Below, in pieces: positions 23,115-32,913 of a DNA stretch of 36,332 nt. The translations under genes were made by a program, and so were the position numbers. Position 1 is the stretch's first letter; every line of letters begins with the position of its first letter. The stretch spans positions 1 through 36,332 of the forward strand of contig RFTJ01000014.1 in NCBI GenBank assembly GCA_009923495.1. The letters are read 5' to 3'. Origin of the DNA: Actinomycetota bacterium (GTDB lineage Bacteria; Actinomycetota; Actinomycetes; S36-B12; UBA5976). Below the pieces are notes generated by a model that worked only from the letters and a program-made list of their open reading frames with translations, made no database searches and was not told the DNA's origin.

Positions 23115-23915
23115 ATGAAAGTAACTAGAATGTTGGCGGTTATCGCATTGGTGACAGCCATCAGCCTTACTGGGTGTTCAAATAAGACAAGCGCCGGTGG
23201 AACTATCACATTTGGCGTTGATGCCACCTACGCGCCAAACGAATTCAAGGACGATAACGGAAAACCGATTGGTTGGGAAGTTGAACTTGGCGATGCAATT
23301 GCGAAAAAGTTGGGCAAAACCGCAGTATTCAAAATTGCTGGCTTCGACACCATTATTCCTGGCGTGACAGGCGGCAAATACGATGCCGGTCTTTCTTCGT
23401 TCTCAGATACTCCAGAACGCCAAAAGCAAGTTGACTTTGTTAACTACTACAGCGCTGGGCTACAGTGGGCAAGCGCAAAGGGCAAGACCGTTGATCCTGA
23501 AAATGCCTGTGGCTTGACCGTAGCTGTGCAAAACGCAACTACTGCTGTTGACGATGTGAAGGCGCGCTCCAAAGCTTGCACTGATGCCGGCAAGGCTGCG
23601 ATTCAATCATTGGGCTTTGATGACCAGGCGATGGCAACTCAGGCCGCAGCTAGTGGCCGGGCCGATGCCATGAGTGCCGATTCACCAATTACTCAGTACG
23701 CCGTCAAGCAAAATGCTGACAAATTAGACCTAATTGGCAATCCGTTTGATGTGGTGCTGTATGGAATTCCAGTTAAAAAAGGAAACACCGAACTTGCAAA
23801 TTCCTTAAAGGATGCCCTTACCCAATTGCAGGATGATGGTACTTACACCAAGATCCTTGACAAATGGGGAGTCACTGCGGGTGCCGTGGATTCAATCACC
23901 ATCAACGGAAAGTAA
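23115..23915 (+). CDS. Polar amino acid ABC transporter, substrate-binding lipoprotein
   Basis: A 266-residue family 3 solute-binding protein. Residues 1-20 are a lipoprotein signal with lipobox LTGC, so C21 would be lipidated and the protein anchored outside the membrane. The mature part starts ITFGVDATYAPNEFKDDNGK and has VELGDAIAKKLG, the classic domain 1 pattern, and KILDKWG near the end. Ligand probably a polar or charged amino acid, not resolved further. AAGAAGG precedes the ATG by 7 nt. First gene of a three-gene transporter operon. Confidence 0.94.
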   Translation: MKVTRMLAVIALVTAISLTGCSNKTSAGGTITFGVDATYAPNEFKDDNGKPIGWEVELGDAIAKKLGKTAVFKIAGFDTIIPGVTGGKYDAGLSSFSDTPERQKQVDFVNYYSAGLQWASAKGKTVDPENACGLTVAVQNATTAVDDVKARSKACTDAGKAAIQSLGFDDQAMATQAAASGRADAMSADSPITQYAVKQNADKLDLIGNPFDVVLYGIPVKKGNTELANSLKDALTQLQDDGTYTKILDKWGVTAGAVDSITINGK

Positions 23916-23923
23916 ACCCTGAA

Positions 23924-24865
23924 TTGACTTCAGATTCCAATCAGAATGCAGGTTCGCAATCGGCGGACCTGCATTCTGACTTGAGCGAAGAAACGATTAA
24001 AGCAATTGCCCTTCGCCATCCCTTGCGAAACATTTTTGCAGTATTTTTACTCATCGGCCTGGTCGCGTTTTTGGTGGATGCATCGCACAGAGAAATCTAC
24101 GATTGGCCAACTTTCAGCAAGTACCTCTTCAATCATCGAGTCCTGAGTGGAGTGTTGGTAACACTTCAGTTGACCGCTTACGCCATGGTATTTGCGGTGT
24201 TGCTCGGGATTGTTCTGGCAGTTATGCGCCAGTCCCCAAACCCCATTCTTAAATCAGTAGCCTGGACCTTCATCTGGTTTTTCCGAGGCACGCCGGTTTA
24301 TGTGCAATTGGTGTTCTGGGGATTGCTATCCACTGTTTATCCATCGATAACCTTTGGCTTGCCGTTCGTAGGCGACTTAGCCACCATCCCATCTATAAAT
24401 AACCTTTCGTTGTTTGTGCTTGCGGTTATTGGTCTGACCCTCAATGAATCGGCATACATGGCAGAAATCGTCCGAGCTGGCCTGCTATCTGTTGACCGCG
24501 GTCAAGAAGAGGCAGCCAAAGCGCTTGGCATGGGCTGGGGCCTGTCGATGCGGCGCATCATCATTCCACAAGCCATGCGGATTATTATCCCGCCGACCGG
24601 CAATGAAGTTATTTCCATGCTCAAGACCACCTCTTTGGTTACCGCAATCCCCTTAACCATTGACCTTTACATGGCCACCCGAGACATCTCGGCTAACACA
24701 TATAAGCCAGTTCCGTTATTGCTCGTAGCTTCAACTTGGTACTTAGTGTTCACCTCCTTCTTGATGGTTTTGCAGTACTTCCTAGAGCGAAGGTTTGCCA
24801 GGGGATACGCCCATATGGGACTACAGGTTCAAGACCAGCCACTCGAAGGACTAGGTGGTGGTTGA
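23924..24865 (+). CDS. Polar amino acid ABC transporter, permease
   Basis: A 313-residue inner-membrane permease. The N-terminal 25 residues are hydrophilic, then about six hydrophobic segments; the HisM/GlnP-type signature is present ([21 protein letters not shown], cited core [25 protein letters not shown]; and the coupling helix [22 protein letters not shown], core EAAKALGMG). The start is uncertain: the TTG at 23924 has GGAAAG 12 nt upstream and avoids overlap, whereas an ATG at 23864 would overlap the binding-protein gene by 52 nt. It overlaps the ATPase start by 1 nt. Confidence 0.92.
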   Translation: MTSDSNQNAGSQSADLHSDLSEETIKAIALRHPLRNIFAVFLLIGLVAFLVDASHREIYDWPTFSKYLFNHRVLSGVLVTLQLTAYAMVFAVLLGIVLAVMRQSPNPILKSVAWTFIWFFRGTPVYVQLVFWGLLSTVYPSITFGLPFVGDLATIPSINNLSLFVLAVIGLTLNESAYMAEIVRAGLLSVDRGQEEAAKALGMGWGLSMRRIIIPQAMRIIIPPTGNEVISMLKTTSLVTAIPLTIDLYMATRDISANTYKPVPLLLVASTWYLVFTSFLMVLQYFLERRFARGYAHMGLQVQDQPLEGLGGG

Positions 24866-25632
24866 TGAATCAGCAGTACATGGTTAAGGCGGAGAAAGTT
24901 CGGAAAAATTTCGGTGCTAATGAAGTGCTTAAAGGCGTTTCTCTAAATGTTTCACCTGGTGAAGTTTTGTGTCTGGTTGGTCCATCAGGATCGGGCAAGT
25001 CAACATTCTTGCGATGTATCAACCACTTGGAAGTGGTAAACGCAGGACGCCTATACGTCGATGGCGAGTTAATTGGCTACCGCGAGAGTGGCGATCGACT
25101 GCATGAGTTAAAGCCTCGGGAAGCAGCTGCACAAAGACGTGAAATCGGAATGGTGTTTCAGAAGTTTAACCTTTTTCCACATCTAACCGCGCTAGAAAAT
25201 GTCATTGAAGCACCGATTCGAGTAAAAAAAGTGGCGAAGGCTGAGGCGATAAAGCGCGGAAAAGAATTACTCAGTCGGGTTGGCTTGGCGAGTAAATACG
25301 ATTCCTACCCAGCTCACCTATCTGGTGGCCAACAGCAGCGTGTCGCAATAGCTAGAGCACTGGCGATGGATCCAAAGTTGATGCTTTTTGATGAGCCTAC
25401 ATCAGCTCTTGACCCAGAACTTGTTGGAGAAGTCCTAGATGTGATGCGCGAATTAGCCGAGTCTGGCATGACCATGATCGTGGTCACGCATGAAATGGGT
25501 TTCGCGCGTGAGGTGGCTGATGCACTCGTATTTATGGACAACGGAGTGATTGTCGAATCGGGAAAGCCTGCGGACGTGCTGCTTAACCCACAACACGAAC
25601 GCACAAAGACATTCCTGTCTAAAGTGCTTTAG
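24865..25632 (+). CDS. Polar amino acid ABC transporter, ATPase
   Basis: A 255-residue ABC ATPase that powers the transporter. Walker [11 protein letters not shown]-loop FQKFNLFPH, signature LSGGQQQR, Walker [13 protein letters not shown] and switch histidine in VVTHEM are all intact; the sequence is of the GlnQ/HisP type. ATG at 24865 overlaps the permease stop (TGATG). It converges on metF with an 11-nt gap and no visible terminator, so the two transcripts may run into each other. Confidence 0.96.
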   Translation: MNQQYMVKAEKVRKNFGANEVLKGVSLNVSPGEVLCLVGPSGSGKSTFLRCINHLEVVNAGRLYVDGELIGYRESGDRLHELKPREAAAQRREIGMVFQKFNLFPHLTALENVIEAPIRVKKVAKAEAIKRGKELLSRVGLASKYDSYPAHLSGGQQQRVAIARALAMDPKLMLFDEPTSALDPELVGEVLDVMRELAESGMTMIVVTHEMGFAREVADALVFMDNGVIVESGKPADVLLNPQHERTKTFLSKVL

Positions 25633-25643
25633 AAGTTGGGCTA

Positions 25644-26519
25644 TTAGCTAAGCATTGTCAGATTCGAGAGAATTGTTTTTGTGGGCTCCGCTTGATTTAA
25701 CGTATAGAAATGTAGACCTGGTGCGCCGAGGGCATAAACTTCTTCGCAAATCTGGCTGGCCACATCTATCCCTAGAGCTTTAATTGAATCGGGGTCGTTC
25801 TGGAATCGAGCAAATCTCAATCGAGTGGCAGTTGGCATGTGCCCACCACTTAGCTCGAGCATTCGCACTATCTGTAGGTAACTAGTTACCGGCATGATGC
25901 CTGGATAGACCTTCAACTTTGAACCTCGATGAGCCAGTTCTTCTAGCAACTTCTCGTACCGGTCACTTGCAAATACGAACTGGGTAATCGCAAATGTTGC
26001 TCCCAATTCCTCCTTTCGAAGTAGCACGTTAATGTTCTGTTCCAGATTGCCATTGGACGCAGGATGAATGTCAGGGAAAGCGGCTACTCCAACTGGCAGC
26101 GAACTTACCGAACTTACAAGTTGTACTAGTTCGTCGGCGTGATTTAGGCCATCTTTGGTGCTCGTCCAGGCAGCGGCCGGACCGCCGACTGGATCGCCAC
26201 GCAGGGCAAGGATTGCATCTAAGCCGCCTGCTTCGAATTCCCTAATTTGGCTAACTAATTCATCGCGAGTCGCTCCCACACACGTTAGATGTCCGACGGT
26301 TGGAATTGCTGTGGTACTGCGAATGTTGCTAGCTGTGGCAAGCGACCTATCTCTGGTTGTGCCACCAGCACCATAAGTGACCGAAACGAATTCCGGCTTG
26401 AAATTCTGTAAGGCGCTTACGGTTGCCGCCAAGTTTTGCTGGCCGGCTTCGTCTTTAGGCGGGAAGAACTCGAATGAAATTTGAACTTGGCTAGCCGAGG
26501 CAAATGCATCTTCAGACAC
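25644..26519 (-). CDS. metF: Methylenetetrahydrofolate reductase
   Basis: A 291-residue FAD enzyme reducing 5,10-methylene-THF to 5-methyl-THF for methionine synthesis. Family blocks: ISFEFFPPKDE at the N-terminus with the catalytic Glu, FVSVTYGAGGTTRDRS, GHLTCVGATRDEL, ILALRGDPVGG and the C-terminal GAPGLHFYTLN. Length is normal for bacterial MetF. GTG start at 26517-26519 with AGGAGG 4 nt upstream. TTGACA (complement of 26554-26559) may be its -35 box, implying its own promoter in the 110-nt gap after tgt. No SAM or cobalamin riboswitch is recognisable there. Confidence 0.96.
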   Translation of the reverse strand: MSEDAFASASQVQISFEFFPPKDEAGQQNLAATVSALQNFKPEFVSVTYGAGGTTRDRSLATASNIRSTTAIPTVGHLTCVGATRDELVSQIREFEAGGLDAILALRGDPVGGPAAAWTSTKDGLNHADELVQLVSSVSSLPVGVAAFPDIHPASNGNLEQNINVLLRKEELGATFAITQFVFASDRYEKLLEELAHRGSKLKVYPGIMPVTSYLQIVRMLELSGGHMPTATRLRFARFQNDPDSIKALGIDVASQICEEVYALGAPGLHFYTLNQAEPTKTILSNLTMLS

Positions 26520-26629
26520 TGCGCCTCCTGAATGGCCAATAAGTTTTTACTTTTGTCAATCCACGAGGCTTCGTTTCTTGCCGTCTCTAAATTAGCACGG
26601 ATAGTTTTGAAATTTACCTAAGGAAGGCT

Positions 26630-27874
<1,245 letters not shown>

Positions 27875-28348
27875 TCATTTCGCTTTAGAGGTTTCATTGC
27901 CATCATCCAAATAAGCAGCCAGCTTTTTAACTGCTCGACCAAGGGCAGCGTATTCAGCGTCGGTGAGGATATCCACAAAATGGTTGCGCACTCCAGATAC
28001 GTGAACATGGGCAGCAGAAACAAGTGCTTTCCAGCCGTGGTCAGTAAGAACGGCAAACTGACCGCGGCGATCATCGTCACAAATTTGACGATCTACCAGC
28101 CCAGCCTCTTGCATCCGGTCAATTTGATGAGAGAGCCGACTGCGTGAAATTAGCACTTTTTCTGCAAGTTCACTCATTCTGATTCGGCGTTTCGGGCTTT
28201 CAGAGAGACGGACCAATATTTCGTAGTCTCCCAGCGATAGGCCATGCGACGCTTGTAGCTCACTATTAAGTATGTGATCCAAAAGTTCAGAAGTGGTTAA
28301 CCAGTCACGCCATATACGCTGCTGGTCTGCACTAAGCCACCGAGTCAT
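27875..28348 (-). CDS. MarR-family transcriptional regulator
   Basis: A 157-residue MarR-type winged helix dimer. The DNA-binding part is RIRMSELAEKVLISRSRLSHQIDRMQEAGLV (core: SELAEKVLISRSRLSHQID) with the wing CDDDRRGQFAVLTDHG. Helical ends would form the dimer. Ligand and targets are unknown; it precedes tgt and follows ppgK. The ATG at 28346-28348 has TAAACT 6 nt upstream and no ribosome site, suggesting a leaderless message and its own promoter, whose strong placement right at the gene would permit autoregulation. Confidence 0.92.
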   Translation of the reverse strand: MTRWLSADQQRIWRDWLTTSELLDHILNSELQASHGLSLGDYEILVRLSESPKRRIRMSELAEKVLISRSRLSHQIDRMQEAGLVDRQICDDDRRGQFAVLTDHGWKALVSAAHVHVSGVRNHFVDILTDAEYAALGRAVKKLAAYLDDGNETSKAK

Positions 28349-28386
28349 GTTTGCAGTTTACTCTCGGCTGGCTGCGACGGCAGGAC

Positions 28387-29157
28387 TTAGTCGCGCTCCC
28401 AAATGGCTATGCCACCTAGAATTCCTGCAGTATTTTCAACAATTGTGACTTTAGGACCAAAGTCGTAACCTTCTAGCAGTCGAGCATTCCCGCCACCGAT
28501 GTAAATATGGTCAAAGAATAAGAATCGATCGAAAGCATCAATGGCTTTTGCAACTCTGGTTACCCAGCGCTCTTTGCCGGCCTCGCGCCTAGCCGCATTG
28601 CCAATTTGCTCCTCAAATGTGTTTCCCTTTCGAAATGGCGCATGTCCCAATTCGAGGTGGGGAAGTAGGTGTCCATCAAAAAACATTGCAGTGCCGCACC
28701 CGGTGCCCAGAGTCATTACAAACTCAAGACCTTTTCCTTTAATTACTGCACAACCTTGGACATCAGCATCGTTGGCAACTCTGACTGGTGCACTGAATTG
28801 TTTGTTTAACGCTGACTCAAGGTCAAATTCTTTCCAAGCCTTGACCAGATTCGGATCTACCTCACCTTCCAACGTGCTTTTTGAAAAGGATGGAATGTTG
28901 TAAACACGACCGCCACGAACCAAGCCCGGGAATCCGACAGTGATGCGACCAAAGCCAGGAAGTGCCTGCGCAATCTTCCCAATCTCGCCCAGGAGCACCT
29001 CAGGAGTGCAGGGGTAGGGAGTTTCAAATCGAACCCGCTCGCTTATCATGTTGCCGTCGGCATCAAGAAGGGCAGCCTTGACTCCACTTCCGCCGACATC
29101 GACGGACAAAGTTACAACATCATGCAAAAAGGCGTGTTTAGGCACGTAAGAAATCAT
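28387..29157 (-). CDS. ppgK: Polyphosphate glucokinase-like ROK kinase
   Basis: A 256-residue ROK-family sugar kinase. The phosphate-binding start is [16 protein letters not shown], followed by [10 protein letters not shown], the acceptor-site Asp in VANDADVQG and [23 protein letters not shown] (core: [10 protein letters not shown]). [17 protein letters not shown] is typical of actinobacterial polyphosphate/ATP glucokinases, whereas the canonical ROK zinc-binding cysteines are absent. It would phosphorylate glucose with polyphosphate and possibly ATP. The start overlaps the map stop by 4 nt (ATGA). Confidence 0.88.
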   Translation of the reverse strand: MISYVPKHAFLHDVVTLSVDVGGSGVKAALLDADGNMISERVRFETPYPCTPEVLLGEIGKIAQALPGFGRITVGFPGLVRGGRVYNIPSFSKSTLEGEVDPNLVKAWKEFDLESALNKQFSAPVRVANDADVQGCAVIKGKGLEFVMTLGTGCGTAMFFDGHLLPHLELGHAPFRKGNTFEEQIGNAARREAGKERWVTRVAKAIDAFDRFLFFDHIYIGGGNARLLEGYDFGPKVTIVENTAGILGGIAIWERD

Positions 29158-30014
29158 ACCTGTGTCAGGATTTCTGCGCCCTCACCGGTTACCACAAGGG
29201 TGTGTTCGAATTGGGCCGAGCGCTTGCGGTCTTTGGTAACTACTGTCCAACCATCTTCCCACATGTCCCATTTATAGGTACCCAGGGTCAGCATGGGCTC
29301 GATAGTGAAAGTCATGCCTTCTTCCAAAATGGTGTCATAGTGCGCACTGTCGTAGTGAGGGATGACCAGTCCACTGTGAAATGCAGTGCCAATCCCGTGG
29401 CCGGTGAAATCACGAACAACCCCGTAGCCAAATCGTTTTGCGTACGACTCAATAACTCGACCAATCACATTTACTGGTCGACCAGGGGCAACGGCAGCGA
29501 TTGCTCTGCGCAAGGACTCTTCTGTTCGCTCCACCAGCAGTCTTGATTCTTCGTCGACCGTACCTGCCAAAAATGTGGCATTGGTGTCACCGTGCACGCC
29601 ATGAATGTATGCAGTTATGTCTATGTTTACGATATCGCCATCCTGGACGATGGTTGAATCTGGAATCCCGTGACAGATTACTTCATTCAAACTAGTACAC
29701 ATGGATTTTGGAAACCCGCGGTAGCCCAAAGTGGATGGGTAAGCCTGTTGATCGCAGAGAAATTCATGACCGATGCGGTCAAGCTCGTCGGTGGTAGTTC
29801 CTGGCACAATCGCAGCGCCAACAATTTGCAGAGCCTGCGCGGCAATTCGACCGGCGATTCGCATCTTCTCGATGGTCTCCGAATCCTTTACCTCAGATCC
29901 CGTGTAAGGTTTGGGCGATTTATTGCCAACGTATTCAGGTCGCACTACAGATTTGGGAACTTCACGCATTGGCGATAGTGTTCCAGGTTTTAAGGTTCCG
30001 ATTGGTGCAGGCAC
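29154..30014 (-). CDS. map: Methionine aminopeptidase, type I
   Basis: A 286-residue metalloenzyme removing N-terminal methionine. Metal ligands appear in order: Asp in [11 protein letters not shown], Asp in VHGDTNATF, His in [11 protein letters not shown], Glu in FTIEPML and Glu in QFEHTLVV; the His in EVICHGIP is the S1' residue. The N-terminal 40 residues ([12 protein letters not shown]...) are the extension typical of one of the two actinobacterial Map types. GTG start at 30012-30014 with TAGACT exactly 6 nt upstream and no usable ribosome site, so probably leaderless. Head of a map-ppgK transcript. Confidence 0.95.
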   Translation of the reverse strand: MPAPIGTLKPGTLSPMREVPKSVVRPEYVGNKSPKPYTGSEVKDSETIEKMRIAGRIAAQALQIVGAAIVPGTTTDELDRIGHEFLCDQQAYPSTLGYRGFPKSMCTSLNEVICHGIPDSTIVQDGDIVNIDITAYIHGVHGDTNATFLAGTVDEESRLLVERTEESLRRAIAAVAPGRPVNVIGRVIESYAKRFGYGVVRDFTGHGIGTAFHSGLVIPHYDSAHYDTILEEGMTFTIEPMLTLGTYKWDMWEDGWTVVTKDRKRSAQFEHTLVVTGEGAEILTQV

Positions 30015-30071
30015 ACCTCAAGTCTAAGTGTGGGGAGCAAAGTGCCAAGTCGTTGTGCTCGGCCAAGGCGA

Positions 30072-30121
30072 AAATTAAATAAAGAGTAGACCCCGCACCC
30101 AAACTGGGCACGGGGTCTACT
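30072..30121 (-). terminator. Rho-independent terminator of the histone-like gene
   Basis: AGTAGACCCCG (30085-30095) and CGGGGTCTACT (30111-30121) form a perfect 11-bp stem, extended by an inner CCC/GGG pair. On the minus strand it is followed by a T-rich stretch (CTTTATTTAATTTT), so it ends transcription 16 nt after the histone-like gene and before map. Confidence 0.85.
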
Positions 30122-30136
30122 TTAAGAGTGAGGAAG

Positions 30137-30475
30137 TTACTTCTTCTTAGCTACTCTCTTAACTGCCTTCTTGCGAGGAGCAGCCTTCTTAGCAGCCTTC
30201 TTAGGTGCAGCCTTCTTGGCGGCCTTCTTAGGAGCTGCCTTCTTCTTAGGTGCAGCCTTCTTGGCGGCCTTCTTAGGAGCTGCCTTCTTCTTAGGTGCAG
30301 CTTTCTTAGCAGCCTTCTTAGGTGCTGCCTTCTTAGCTACTTTCTTAGCTGCCTTCTTAGGTGCAGCCTTCTTAGCAACAGCCTTCTTCTTGGCTGGAGC
30401 CTTCTTAGCAGCAGCCTTCTTAGCTGGTGCCTTCTTCGCAGCGGTCTTGCGAGCTGGGGCTTTCTTTACAGCCAC
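30137..30475 (-). CDS. Lys/Ala/Pro-repeat histone H1-like protein
   Basis: A 112-residue, extremely basic low-complexity protein made of imperfect repeats such as KKAAPKKAAKKAAPKK, with no other domain. It resembles the C-terminal tail of eukaryotic H1, bacterial HctB-like proteins and the tails of actinobacterial HU, and probably binds DNA or RNA without sequence preference. The start is the GTG at 30473-30475, preceded by an ideal AAGGAGG 4 nt away; the frame is open further upstream but without a ribosome site. Strong translation signal, a leader hairpin and a strong terminator suggest high expression as a single gene. Confidence 0.88.
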   Translation of the reverse strand: MAVKKAPARKTAAKKAPAKKAAAKKAPAKKKAVAKKAAPKKAAKKVAKKAAPKKAAKKAAPKKKAAPKKAAKKAAPKKKAAPKKAAKKAAPKKAAKKAAPRKKAVKRVAKKK

Positions 30476-30495
30476 AGTTCCTCCTTGAGGTGGGC

Positions 30496-30516
30496 ACTTT
30501 CGGCCTGCCCGAAAGT
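30496..30516 (-). promoter_or_regulatory. Leader hairpin of the histone-like gene
   Basis: ACTTTCGG (30496-30503) and CCGAAAGT (30509-30516) form a perfect 8-bp inverted repeat with a 5-nt loop, 20 nt upstream of the GTG start and about 9 nt from the ribosome site. It could stabilise the message or act as an operator. Confidence 0.5.
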
Positions 30517-30639
30517 TCTTAAGTAATAGCGTGGCAGAATTTTTAACAGTTGTCTGCAAAATTGCAATGTTTCTGACTCGGCGTGTCGGAAAATTTTTTT
30601 AGACTTCTTTGATAACGAAATTTAAAAGATTGCTAGAAA

Positions 30640-31923
30640 CTAATTATTTTTTTCGTCAATAACGAATTCACTAGTACGAGCATCGTATTTTTTCAGTGCT
30701 GGCAATGAATTTGCGCAAGCTAGAACTGCAACAACACAAAGAATTCCTCCTGATATAAATGCTTTTCTCAGCCCGAAAAATTGCGCAGAGAAACTTGCGC
30801 GCATTTGTCCCAGTTGTGGACCAACTGAGTATGAAAGTAATTCAATACTCGCTAATCGCCCGCGCAAGTGATCTGGGATGGTTGCATTCCACAACAGATT
30901 TCGGAATATCACGCTTACCATGTCTGCACCACCAGCGATTGCCAGGCCAATTAATGCAACCGGAAGTGAATTGCCAAGACCAACTATTGCGATGCCAACA
31001 CCCCAAATACCTGCAGCCCAAATTATTCCTAAGCCGTGTCGATTAATTCGTGATGTCCAACCGCTAGTAGCAGACGCAATGAGCGCGCCTACAGATCCTG
31101 CGCAGTAAAGCAAACCTAAAGCCGACTGCGAGTTGAATGAGTCGGCGAGAAATGGAAAGAGTGCATTGGGAAAAGCAAAAACCATTGCCGTTGTATCAAT
31201 TAGATAACTGCCCAACAAGTCCTTGCGCGACCAGGCGTAAGTAGCCCCTTCGCTTACTGCTTTAAGTGTTGGCTTCTGATGTTCGTTAGTCGGCGGAATC
31301 TTTGGTAGTCGAACAATGATTATTGCCGAAACCAAGAAGGTTAATGAATCAATTGCATATGATGCCTCTGCACTCATGCTGGTTACAACTATGCCGCCAA
31401 GGGAAGTCCCAAGAATAAAGTTGGCATTTCGGGTTAATCCACTTAAGGCACTTGCAGCCGCCATCTGCTCACGCGGGACAACTCTTGGAATGATCGCATC
31501 TAATGATGGTCGTTGAATTCCATCTAGAGAAGCCATAACGAGTGCAAGTACATAAATCGGCCAGAGCATTGGTTGATCCAAATGGGCATTGACAGCAAGG
31601 AAGAGCACTGAAGTTAAAAATAGGACCTCAGTAATAATTGCAATTGTTCGTCGATCGCGAGCATCGGCTAGCACACCACCATAAAGTCCAAAGATGATTA
31701 GCGGAGCAATTTCCAAAACAGCCAGTAGACCAACGGCTAAATACGAATCAGTGAGTTGTTTAACTTGATATGGAAGCGCAACGTAGGTAAAGAGTGAGCC
31801 GAATCCGGTAATCGTCGAGCTGGTCCAAAGTAATCGGTACTGCGGATTATTTCGTAAAGGGCTGACATCAATTCGCCAGGTAGATTTTCGCCTATCCTGC
31901 GCCGCCGAAGTCACACAGGTCAT
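30640..31923 (-). CDS. MFS exporter (MFS_3/EntS-like)
   Basis: A 427-residue twelve-helix membrane transporter of the major facilitator superfamily. The start of the core (LRNNPQYRLLWTSSTITGFGS) and the loop GGVLADARDRRTIAI with the MFS D-R motif fit the EntS/macrolide-exporter-like group, as does LDGIQRPSLDAIIPRVVPRE. Substrate unknown; drug or siderophore-type export is only family-level inference. ATG at 31921-31923 has no clear ribosome site; the GTG three codons later is an alternative start. Gap of 164 nt to the histone-like gene contains no gene. Confidence 0.9.
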   Translation of the reverse strand: MTCVTSAAQDRRKSTWRIDVSPLRNNPQYRLLWTSSTITGFGSLFTYVALPYQVKQLTDSYLAVGLLAVLEIAPLIIFGLYGGVLADARDRRTIAIITEVLFLTSVLFLAVNAHLDQPMLWPIYVLALVMASLDGIQRPSLDAIIPRVVPREQMAAASALSGLTRNANFILGTSLGGIVVTSMSAEASYAIDSLTFLVSAIIIVRLPKIPPTNEHQKPTLKAVSEGATYAWSRKDLLGSYLIDTTAMVFAFPNALFPFLADSFNSQSALGLLYCAGSVGALIASATSGWTSRINRHGLGIIWAAGIWGVGIAIVGLGNSLPVALIGLAIAGGADMVSVIFRNLLWNATIPDHLRGRLASIELLSYSVGPQLGQMRASFSAQFFGLRKAFISGGILCVVAVLACANSLPALKKYDARTSEFVIDEKNN

Positions 31924-31987
31924 TCTGCCCGAGTCTGGCCTACTTATCCTGTTTTAGCGATCGCAAATTTAAACTGTGGCTTCAAAT

Positions 31988-32830
31988 TTAGTTGTAAGTG
32001 TTTTCCGGACCTGGATAATGACCAGAAACAACAGCTTCGGCCCAGTTTTGGCTGGCTTGTTTAACTTCACTGCCTAATGAGGCAAATGGTTGGACAAACT
32101 TTGGTAGTGGTCCAGTGGTCAGGCCGAGTAAATCTTGCCAAACAATTACCTGGGCATCCGTACCTGGGCCGGCGCCAATCCCAATCGTTGGAATCTGCAA
32201 ACTGTCTGTGATTTCCTCAGCAAGTTGTGCTGGCACGACCTCGAGCACTACTGCACAGGCACCGGCTTCTTGTAGCGCAAGGGCATCGTCTAGTAATTTC
32301 TGTGCATCAGCTCCGCGCCCCTGAACTCGATAGCCACCTAACTGATGGACCGATTGTGGCGTCAGGCCGATATGGCCGAAAACTGCAATGCCTGCCTCGG
32401 TTAACGCTCGGACGGTTTGCGCCATCCGAACCCCACCCTCGATCTTTACTGCGTGGGCATTTCCTTCTTTCATAAATCGAGTCGCCGTCGCCAAAGCTTG
32501 GCTTGGCGACTCTTGGTACGAGCCAAATGGCAGATCTGCCAAAACTAGTGCTCGTTTGCTGCCTCGTTCCACTGCAGCGACTAGTGGAATTAACATGTTG
32601 GTTGTCACTGGCAGCGTAGATGAAAATCCATAGACCACCATGGCAGCAGAATCGCCAACAAGCAGGACTGGGAATCCAGCTTCATCAAAAATTCCAGCAG
32701 TAAGCGCGTCGTAACAGGTAATCATTGGCCACTTCTGGCCGCCTTGTTTTGCCGACAACAAATCGGCAGTTGTGATTCTGCGGTGTTGGTTACCACCGTA
32801 CAAAGAATGTTCCCCACGGGAAATAGACAC
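31988..32830 (-). CDS. panB: Ketopantoate hydroxymethyltransferase
   Basis: A 280-residue enzyme adding a hydroxymethyl group from 5,10-methylene-THF to ketoisovalerate, first step of pantothenate synthesis. Family blocks: MITCYDALTAGIFDEAG, LLVGDSAAMVVYGFSSTLPVT (core VGDSAAMVVYG with the metal Asp), VKIEGG, GHIGLTPQSVHQLGGYRVQGR (core GHIGLTPQ), VVLEVVPAQLAEEIT with the catalytic Glu, and IGIGAGPGTDAQVIVWQD. GTG start at 32828-32830 with GGAG 7 nt upstream. No panC or panD nearby. It links to metF through shared folate one-carbon units. Confidence 0.97.
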   Translation of the reverse strand: MSISRGEHSLYGGNQHRRITTADLLSAKQGGQKWPMITCYDALTAGIFDEAGFPVLLVGDSAAMVVYGFSSTLPVTTNMLIPLVAAVERGSKRALVLADLPFGSYQESPSQALATATRFMKEGNAHAVKIEGGVRMAQTVRALTEAGIAVFGHIGLTPQSVHQLGGYRVQGRGADAQKLLDDALALQEAGACAVVLEVVPAQLAEEITDSLQIPTIGIGAGPGTDAQVIVWQDLLGLTTGPLPKFVQPFASLGSEVKQASQNWAEAVVSGHYPGPENTYN

Positions 32831-32913
32831 TTTTAGGCTCCGATCTCGAAGCTGGATGCCAGTCTCCGGACACTTTAAGCCTATTCCAGAGCTGGTGAAC
32901 TATCTAATTATCG

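Noticed and set aside
26520-26629. Possible riboswitch before metF
   Set aside because: The gap is only 110 nt and I could not find SAM or cobalamin riboswitch core motifs; a TTGACA box and ribosome site explain what is there.
30137-30475. Repeats in the histone-like gene considered as a CRISPR-like or tandem DNA array
   Set aside because: The repetition follows from the KKAAPKKAAKK protein pattern in one frame; there are no spacers of constant length.
30171-30526. Plus-strand frames rich in Leu/Ala/Phe opposite the histone-like gene
   Set aside because: They are the complements of the Lys/Ala repeats; the minus-strand gene has the ribosome site and terminator.
30578-30606. Hairpin with T-run on the plus strand after TCTGAC/GTCGGA
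   Set aside because: It has terminator form, but no plus-strand gene lies upstream; the 6-bp stem has a wobble pair and may be chance.
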